Part shown: piece after piece, positions 58,447 through 64,000 of the stretch
Numbering within the stretch: the first letter of the stretch is position 1
Layout of the letters: each line of letters begins with the position of its first letter
Assembly (NCBI RefSeq): GCF_900156125.1
Contig: NZ_FTLX01000006.1
Coordinates: 62,001-126,000 of the forward strand
Origin: Domibacillus enclensis
Lineage (GTDB): Bacteria > Bacillota > Bacilli > Bacillales > Domibacillaceae
Reading direction: 5' to 3'
DNA length: 64,000 nt
Notes under the pieces: model-generated
The model's database searches: none
Told to the model about the DNA's origin: nothing
What the model saw: the letters and a program-made list of their open reading frames with translations, nothing else
Position numbers and translations under genes: made by a program

Positions 58447-59826
58447 TTAGAATGTTAAAAAAATATGAATGGAGTAGGCAATGATAATGCTCGACAGCAT
58501 GTAAAGCAGCGCGTACCGTACATTCCACCGGACAATGTGAAACGGATTGACTCTTATAAGCTCAGATAAAATGGACACGGACAAATTAAAAGGACTGTAC
58601 ATAACTGTTGCCAGGCTGCAGACGATCAACACGATTGTCAAAGGAACGGACGACACTTCGGGCAAAATCGGCCGCAATAGCTCCCCCAGCAGTGTGATGG
58701 AGACGAGGGGATGGAAGCCAGTCAGTGACGTCGCAAAGAAAAACAAGCCGATCATCAAGTACAAAAGAAACGGCTGGCCGGATACAAGCTGAAATCCGTC
58801 CTGCACAATGGAAAGAGCACCTGAAGCCGACAGCATGTTGACAAAAAGGCCCGCACTTAAAAACATAAAAAAGTAGTTAGACAACGCTGATGTGCGTTCC
58901 TTCCAGGCCGGAAACGCGACGCGGACGTATCGCTTCGGCTTTTTAATGAATAGTGCCCATAAACAGGATATAGGCAGGATCGCCAGTACAACCGAAAGCA
59001 AATAGCCCTTCTGAAAAACGTGCTGGAAAACGGACGTTAAAAAAATGAAAATAAGCAGCATACCAGCCATTTCTATCATTTTTCTCCGCACATTCGACGC
59101 AGATTGAAGGGAATCCGCAATGTGCAGGCCGTACGTCCGGTATTTGAAAAATGAAATGGTGTAATCGATGGCGGCAAACAGCACAACGATCATGATCATC
59201 GGCACAACCACTTCATAATACGCTTTGCCTGTCATGTCGAGTGCAGCGATCACCATCACCTCTAGCGGACTCCATGCCAGGCATAAAGCATAACCCCGCA
59301 GGACGCTTCCTGCTAAAAAGGAATGGGCTGTTTCCTTTGGCAGTTTTTTCAGCGATTGCTGAAGTGAATTTTTCACAAGAGGAATCGTGGCGATATTCAA
59401 AAACAAGCCGAGCATATGTGAAACAAGAAAGCTTCGCCGGTATAGCTTATCGAGTGTATGTATGTCGTGACGAAGCAGTGCATTTAAGTTCGTATCATAA
59501 TGGCCGACTCGAATAATCGTGTTTAAGAACGGGAGCACCACAAACAAAGACATCACGCCCAGCATAGAATCAAACTGAAGAAAATAGGTATGCCAGGGCA
59601 GCTTTTGGACCAAAAACAATCCTGTGCCAATAAAAGAAAACAGAAGTCCAGAATAAAAATAAAGGCCTTTCGCATATCGCGCGGCTGTTAAAAGGCTCGC
59701 AAATGCAAGGATACCAACCAAATAATCAAGCCAAAGAAAATCAATGAAAACCGACAAAATAAAGATGATAATTAAAGAAGGGTATAAAATTAAAATGTTT
59801 TTCACCACTTTCCCGACCGAACCCAT
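58447..59826 (-). CDS. Polytopic membrane protein, transporter-like, not recognised
   Basis: About 459 residues with roughly 12 hydrophobic segments in two halves, separated by a positively charged loop (SNVRRKMIEM). The two-fold layout with conserved-looking LAWSPLEVM in the first half and MYSPFNLSVS in the second recalls permeases of the ion-transporter superfamily, in which paired short motifs sit in re-entrant hairpins. I cannot name a substrate. Start uncertain: ATG 59826 has no clear ribosome site; TTG 59844 or a GTG further in are alternatives. It stands alone. Confidence 0.6.
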   Translation of the reverse strand: MGSVGKVVKNILILYPSLIIIFILSVFIDFLWLDYLVGILAFASLLTAARYAKGLYFYSGLLFSFIGTGLFLVQKLPWHTYFLQFDSMLGVMSLFVVLPFLNTIIRVGHYDTNLNALLRHDIHTLDKLYRRSFLVSHMLGLFLNIATIPLVKNSLQQSLKKLPKETAHSFLAGSVLRGYALCLAWSPLEVMVIAALDMTGKAYYEVVVPMIMIVVLFAAIDYTISFFKYRTYGLHIADSLQSASNVRRKMIEMAGMLLIFIFLTSVFQHVFQKGYLLSVVLAILPISCLWALFIKKPKRYVRVAFPAWKERTSALSNYFFMFLSAGLFVNMLSASGALSIVQDGFQLVSGQPFLLYLMIGLFFFATSLTGFHPLVSITLLGELLRPILPEVSSVPLTIVLIVCSLATVMYSPFNLSVSILSELIRVNPFHIVRWNVRYALLYMLSSIIIAYSIHIFLTF

Positions 59827-60021
59827 TTTACTTAAACGTAGCAAAGTTTACTCAAATCGTCCAGTGTATATTTCGAGTGTCTAAAGACTTTTCATAAATG
59901 TAAAAAATAGAGATAGAAGGGAACGGTTTCTTCATTTCATGATACGATGGAAGCAGGCAGCAGCCGTTCTACTCGTTTTGAACAGGTGCTGTGAAGCGAG
60001 TAATAGGAGAGGATGAACAGA

Positions 60022-60981
60022 ATGAAACCAACCGTTGTTGTGTACAATTCACTGTATCCGGAGGCGCTGGACTATATCAATCAGTCCTGCCATGTCGACT
60101 ATTTCCCGGGTTATAAGGAAAAAATGCCAGACTTTTTGAAAGCGCTCAAAACAGCTGATGGCATCATCGGATCGGGACTGCGCGTAGATGAAGAGCTATT
60201 GGAGCAGGCACCGAACTTGAAAATTGTCTCAAACAAGTCAGTCGGCTATGATAACCTTGATATTCCTCTTTTAAAGGAGCGGGGCATTCAAGCAAGCAAC
60301 ACACCGGGCGTCCTTGATGACACTGTTGCAGATACAATCATGGCGTTGATTCTTTCCGCGGCACGCCGCGTCCCGGAGCTGGATCAGTTTGTGAAAAGCG
60401 GCGAATGGTCGGCACAAGGGTTTCGTGATCATCAATTTGGCGTCGATGTGCACCATAAAACGCTCGGCATCATCGGGATGGGCGGCATCGGTTCGACGCT
60501 GGCCAAACGGGCGCGCTTCGGCTTTGATATGAACATCTTGTATCACAACCGGTCGCGCAACGAGCAGGCCGAGCATACATATGACGCAGTTTACTGCACG
60601 ATGGAGGAGCTGCTGCGCCAGTCGGATTTCGTTTGTGTGATGACGCCGCTCACGCCGCAGACAAAAGGCATGATCGGCGATGCAGAGTTTGCCGGGATGA
60701 AGGAAACGGCTATTTTCATTAACGCCTCGCGCGGAGCGGTCGTGGACGAGCAGGCGCTGATCCGTGCGCTGCAAGCGGGACAGATTTTAGGTGCAGGACT
60801 CGATGTATTTGAGCAGGAGCCTGTTTCGGCGGACAACCCGCTGCTTGCGCTGCCGAACGTTGTCACGCTGCCGCATATTGGGTCTGCCACGGAAGAAACG
60901 CGCAAGAAAATGGCCATGCTGGCAGCGGAAAACGTTGTAGCCGGAGTAACCGGACAGCCATTGAAAACATCCATTTATTAA
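60022..60981 (+). CDS. D-2-hydroxyacid dehydrogenase (glyoxylate/hydroxypyruvate/ketogluconate reductase type)
   Basis: A 319-residue D-isomer-specific dehydrogenase: NAD motif LGIIGMGGIGSTLAKRA (about 148-164), catalytic arginine in INASRGAVVDE, glutamate in DVFEQEP and histidine in LPHIGSAT. NKSVGYDNLD is typical of the glyoxylate/gluconate reductase group (B. subtilis YvcT). It reduces a 2-keto acid. I favour ATG 60022 over 60013, which is too close to AGGAGAGG. Confidence 0.85.
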   Translation: MKPTVVVYNSLYPEALDYINQSCHVDYFPGYKEKMPDFLKALKTADGIIGSGLRVDEELLEQAPNLKIVSNKSVGYDNLDIPLLKERGIQASNTPGVLDDTVADTIMALILSAARRVPELDQFVKSGEWSAQGFRDHQFGVDVHHKTLGIIGMGGIGSTLAKRARFGFDMNILYHNRSRNEQAEHTYDAVYCTMEELLRQSDFVCVMTPLTPQTKGMIGDAEFAGMKETAIFINASRGAVVDEQALIRALQAGQILGAGLDVFEQEPVSADNPLLALPNVVTLPHIGSATEETRKKMAMLAAENVVAGVTGQPLKTSIY

Positions 60982-61022
60982 TTATATAAGGTTAATACAC
61001 AATTCTGGTGCAGATAGTGGCG

Positions 61023-61105
61023 GAAGTGGCCGGTAACCGTCAGCATCTGACCGATAAAAAGCCTTTTCCGGTCAAATCGGCGTGTTTATCAGCCACTTCT
61101 TTTAT
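61023..61105. repeat. Degenerate GACCGG array B4 inside a large hairpin
   Basis: Two forward cores (CCGG 61030, CCGA 61051, 21 bases apart) and reverse cores (CCGG 61068, then TCGG 61077) of the B family. They are enclosed by GAAGTGGC / GCCACTTC, which is followed by TTTTATTTT and so can act as a terminator of the dehydrogenase gene. Confidence 0.55.
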
Positions 61106-61169
61106 TTTATCAGTCAAACTGGAAAAGCAAATGGATTTCATTTATTATAAACCTGTGGGGGTATTTTAA

Positions 61170-62369
61170 ATGAAATCAACGAGTATCCGGCAGCATATGC
61201 CGATGTTTCTTTTGCTTGTAATCACAAACGTATTTGTTGGTTCGATGGTGGGTCTTGAGCGAACGATTTTGCCGATTATGGCAGAGGAGGATTTCGGGCT
61301 TGCATCAGCCAGTGCCGCTCTTTCGTTTATTATCAGCTTTGGCTTCTCGAAAGCGATCGTGAACCTGCTGGCAGGCGGATTATCAGACCGGTTTGGCCGT
61401 AAACGGCTGCTTGTGACCGGCTGGCTGTTTGGTCTTGCCGTTCCTATTCTTGTTATTGCCGCAGATGCGTGGTGGATGATTGTTGGCGCCAACGTCCTGC
61501 TCGGGATTAATCAAGGGCTTGCCTGGTCCATGACGGTAAATATGAAAATTGATTTGGCCAGTCCGAATGAACGGGGAACGGCGGTCGGTTTAAACGAATT
61601 CGCCGGCTATTCCGGATTAGCCATCACGGCAGCGGCTTCCGGCTATCTTGCTTCGAGCTATTCGGTGCGGCCGGAGCCGTTTTATCTCGGCATCGCCATC
61701 GCGGTGACGGGACTGATTCTTTCTTTGTTTGTTAAAGAATCGGGTGAGCGTCATCCGGTCAAAGCTTCACGATCGCTTTGGTCGGTTTTTAAAGAAACAA
61801 CCTATCAAAGCAAGTACCTGTCGAGCTTGAGCATGGCTGGCCTAGCGACAAATTTAAAGGACGGCATGGCATGGGGGCTGTTTCCGCTTTATTTTGCAGC
61901 AGCCGGGTTAAGCATGGAGCGCATCGGAATTTTGATCGCTCTTTACCCGGCGGCATGGGGCTTGTTTCAATTGTTCACAGGTACGTTAAGTGATAAAATC
62001 GGGCGGAAATGGCTTATTGTAGGCGGCATGTGGACACAGTCTGCGGCTTTATTTTTGATCATTGCCGTTCATGAATACGAGCTGTGGATTGCAGGTGTTG
62101 TGCTGCTCGGCACGGGAACCGCGATGGTGTATCCGGTGCTGCAGGCGGCACTTAGCGACGTCGTACGGGTCGACTGGAGAGCTTCCTCTATGGGGGTATA
62201 CCGCTTTTGGCGAGACAGTGGCTACGCATTTGGTGCGCTGTTTGCCGGTTTTTTTGCCGATGCTTTGAATATGACGTGGGCCATCGGGCTTGTGGCGCTG
62301 TTGCCATTTCTGGCTGGGATGAATGTCCTGGTGAACGCAAAGAAACTTTCAAGAGGAACAGATAGATAA
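61170..62369 (+). CDS. MFS transporter
   Basis: A 399-residue 12-helix major facilitator. GLSDRFGRKRLLVTG after helix 2 and GTLSDKIGRKWLIVGG after helix 8 are the two conserved MFS loops. ERTILPIMAEEDF in helix 1 has charged residues suggesting a proton-coupled exporter or metabolite porter. No specific substrate family is recognised. GGGGG is 8 bases ahead of the ATG. A terminator follows. Confidence 0.8.
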   Translation: MKSTSIRQHMPMFLLLVITNVFVGSMVGLERTILPIMAEEDFGLASASAALSFIISFGFSKAIVNLLAGGLSDRFGRKRLLVTGWLFGLAVPILVIAADAWWMIVGANVLLGINQGLAWSMTVNMKIDLASPNERGTAVGLNEFAGYSGLAITAAASGYLASSYSVRPEPFYLGIAIAVTGLILSLFVKESGERHPVKASRSLWSVFKETTYQSKYLSSLSMAGLATNLKDGMAWGLFPLYFAAAGLSMERIGILIALYPAAWGLFQLFTGTLSDKIGRKWLIVGGMWTQSAALFLIIAVHEYELWIAGVVLLGTGTAMVYPVLQAALSDVVRVDWRASSMGVYRFWRDSGYAFGALFAGFFADALNMTWAIGLVALLPFLAGMNVLVNAKKLSRGTDR

Positions 62370-62375
62370 TAGGAA

Positions 62376-62410
62376 CAGACCGGTACATATCATTTGCCGG
62401 TCTGTTTGTG
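62376..62410 (+). terminator. Terminator after the MFS gene
   Basis: ACAGACCGG pairs exactly with CCGGTCTGT around 13 bases, followed by TTGTGTT. Confidence 0.7.
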
Positions 62411-62529
62411 TTGAACATTAAATTCGGCTCGCTTTCATCAAAATAGTGCTACTTTTCAAGAATGTGCAAGACCGGCTTTTGTACGCCTGTCAAAAGAGTG
62501 TTATTGATGGGAAAGTAAAACCGCTTTAT

Positions 62530-62543
62530 TGTAAGCGTATACA
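62530..62543. promoter_or_regulatory. cre-like CcpA site ahead of the rhamnogalacturonan lyase
   Basis: TGTAAGCGTATACA matches the cre consensus except position 10 and is 17 bases from the start codon, overlapping the region just before AAAGGAGGCGG. Confidence 0.65.
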
Positions 62544-62559
62544 AAAAGGAGGCGGAGTA

Positions 62560-64000
62560 ATGGGAAAAGCAAGGCAGACTGAAAAGCTGAATAGAGGCTT
62601 GATCGCGGTGAAGGTGAACAAAGGCGTGTATCTCGGCTGGCGGCTGTTCGGAGATGAAGAAGAGGACACATCGTTTTCTCTTTACCGTGACGGGCGGCGC
62701 ATTGCAGCCAATATTTTAACGAGCACGAATTACCTGGACTCTGAAGGGACGCAGGATTCCCAGTATGAGATAAGGGCGGTTCGGAAGGGCATAGAGGAAC
62801 CGGGTGAAACGGCGAGTGTGTGGAATGATCCCTATTTATCTATTCCGCTGCAAAAACCGGCTGGCGGGATAACACCTGATCAAGTCACCTATGAATATTG
62901 TGCCAATGATGCCAGTGTAGGCGATGTGGACGGCGACGGCGAGTTTGAAATCATTTTAAAATGGGACCCGACCAATTCCAAGGATAATGCTCATGAAGGC
63001 TTTACGGGAAACACACTGTTAGATGCGTACAAGCTGGATGGCACACATTTGTGGCGAATTGATTTAGGCCGGAATATACGGGCAGGCGCTCACTATACAC
63101 AGTTTTTAGTGTATGACTTTGATGGCGACGGCAAAGCGGAGATCGTTTGTAAAACGGCAGACGGCACGGTGGATGGAGACGGCACGGTAATTGGCCGGGC
63201 AGAGGCGGATTACCGGAATGAAACGGGCTTTATTTTAGAAGGGCCGGAGTTCTTAACGGTGTTCGATGGCATGACAGGCAGGGCGCTTAAAACGGTTGAG
63301 TATGAACCGCCGCGCGGGAACGGATTAGACTGGGGAGATGACGAAGGAAACCGCGTGGACCGCTTTTTAGCTTGTGTGGCATATGTAAACGGTGAAACGC
63401 CGAGTATCGTCATGTGCCGGGGCTACTATACGAGAGCCGTGCTCGCTGCCTACGACTGGAACGGCAAGGAGCTTGTGAAGAAATGGGTGTTTGACAGCTT
63501 AACCCCAGGAAATGAAGGTTACAGCGGACAGGGCAACCATAGCGTGAGCGTGGCTGACGTGGATGGGGACGGCTGTGACGAAATCATATACGGCTCCTGC
63601 GTCATTGACCATGATGGTACGGGTCTTTACACAACAGGGCTTGGGCATGGGGATGCCATGCATGTCAGCAGCTTGATCCCATCACGGAAAGGGCTTGAAG
63701 TGTTTCAAGTACATGAAACGCCGTCTGAGCATGGAACGGAAATTCACGATGCCAAAACGGGAGAGCTGCTTTGGAGTATTCCATCGTTCGAGGATGTAGG
63801 GCGCGGCATGGCAGCCGACATTGATCCTCGCTATGAAGGTGCAGAGCTGTGGTCATCCACACATTGGCGCGATGGGGATGGGGGATTATACAGCAGCACC
63901 GGCGAAAAAATCAGTGAACAAAGCCCGGCTTCGTTTAATTTTGCCGTATGGTGGGATGGCGACCTGCTGCGTGAACTGCTGGATCATGAATACGATCCGG
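62560..64000 (+). CDS. Rhamnogalacturonan lyase, PL11 (YesX-like), 5' part
   Basis: 480 codons are present and the frame is open at the right edge. The opening ARQTEKLNRGLIAVKV and the propeller repeats with calcium-binding D-x-D-G-D-G loops (GDVDGDGEFEIILKWDP, DFDGDGKAEIVCKTADG, VADVDGDGCDEII) are the PL11 pattern of B. subtilis YesW and YesX. There is no signal peptide, so it should be cytoplasmic like YesX, cutting imported pectin fragments. AAAGGAGGCGG is a strong ribosome site. The rest of a pectin-use locus probably lies to the right. Confidence 0.9.
   Translation, partial: MGKARQTEKLNRGLIAVKVNKGVYLGWRLFGDEEEDTSFSLYRDGRRIAANILTSTNYLDSEGTQDSQYEIRAVRKGIEEPGETASVWNDPYLSIPLQKPAGGITPDQVTYEYCANDASVGDVDGDGEFEIILKWDPTNSKDNAHEGFTGNTLLDAYKLDGTHLWRIDLGRNIRAGAHYTQFLVYDFDGDGKAEIVCKTADGTVDGDGTVIGRAEADYRNETGFILEGPEFLTVFDGMTGRALKTVEYEPPRGNGLDWGDDEGNRVDRFLACVAYVNGETPSIVMCRGYYTRAVLAAYDWNGKELVKKWVFDSLTPGNEGYSGQGNHSVSVADVDGDGCDEIIYGSCVIDHDGTGLYTTGLGHGDAMHVSSLIPSRKGLEVFQVHETPSEHGTEIHDAKTGELLWSIPSFEDVGRGMAADIDPRYEGAELWSSTHWRDGDGGLYSSTGEKISEQSPASFNFAVWWDGDLLRELLDHEYDP

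Noticed and set aside
60103-60118. Noc-like site TATTTCCCGGGTTATA inside the dehydrogenase gene
   Set aside because: The left half fits the Noc consensus ATTTCCCGGGAAAT but the right arm has two mismatches; a single degenerate copy in coding sequence is not convincing.

Overview
This window looks like chromosomal DNA of a low-to-mid-GC, aerobic, endospore-forming Bacillaceae. Evidence: AGGAGG-type ribosome binding sites with frequent GTG/TTG starts, a CotD-like coat protein, a BceRSAB-type module, nasA/nasB/nasC, mqo, TcyP, YhcX- and YugO-like proteins, and Fur-, TnrA- and CcpA-type operators. The phenylalanine dehydrogenase resembles my recollection of the Bacillus badius / Lysinibacillus enzymes, so a relative of B. 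badius or Domibacillus is my guess (inference). Three exact parS 16-mers plus one 15/16 match suggest the window lies in the origin-proximal part of the chromosome.

Layout. 0-0.3 kb: start of an iron-siderophore binding lipoprotein under a Fur box. 0.7-5 kb: a putative hydroxyacid catabolic operon (RraA-like aldolase, DUF1932 dehydrogenase, DctM-like permease, tiny membrane protein) followed by an RpiR regulator. 5-13 kb: DNA alkylation repair, DUF4256, an ECF S-component, mqo, an RQC-like DNA-binding protein, YhcX-like amidohydrolase and a K+ channel. 13-19 kb: alkC-like gene leading into a BceRS/BceAB peptide-antibiotic sensing and resistance module. 19-26 kb: flavoprotein, methyltransferase, rlmN, small membrane proteins, ASCH protein, CotD, aldo-keto reductase. 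26-33.3 kb: nitrate assimilation (nasA divergent from nasBC) with mobA/mobB for the molybdenum cofactor. 33-38 kb: lipoprotein, PAS-GGDEF-EAL protein, ribokinase, PTS IIA. 38-43 kb: an atypical NRAMP-like transporter with an atypical ureohydrolase, a split chromate transporter, and a Fic protein. 43.5-46 kb: luciferase-like oxidoreductase, aldose epimerase, DUF1450. 46-54 kb: phenylalanine/tyrosine breakdown via homogentisate (hpd, unknown gene, fahA, hmgA, NhaC-type transporter, YerC-like regulator, divergent phenylalanine dehydrogenase). 54-64 kb: tcyP, an inverted pair of GC-rich repeats, 6-phosphogluconolactonase, a decapitated ABC ATPase, aroK, an unrecognised membrane protein, a 2-hydroxyacid dehydrogenase, MFS permease, and the start of a rhamnogalacturonan lyase.

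The most unusual structure is not a gene. Seven intergenic regions carry arrays of short units repeated every 20-21 bases, several copies in one orientation followed by several in the opposite orientation. Two sequence families exist: TAACGCYGATAT (three arrays) and GACCGGAAAA (three full arrays plus one degenerate). They are mostly between convergent genes. I know of no published description of such phased, mid-point-inverted arrays. Five cre-like CcpA sites precede the RraA operon, mqo, the NhaC gene, phenylalanine dehydrogenase and the pectin lyase, so much of the window's carbon catabolism is probably under catabolite control.
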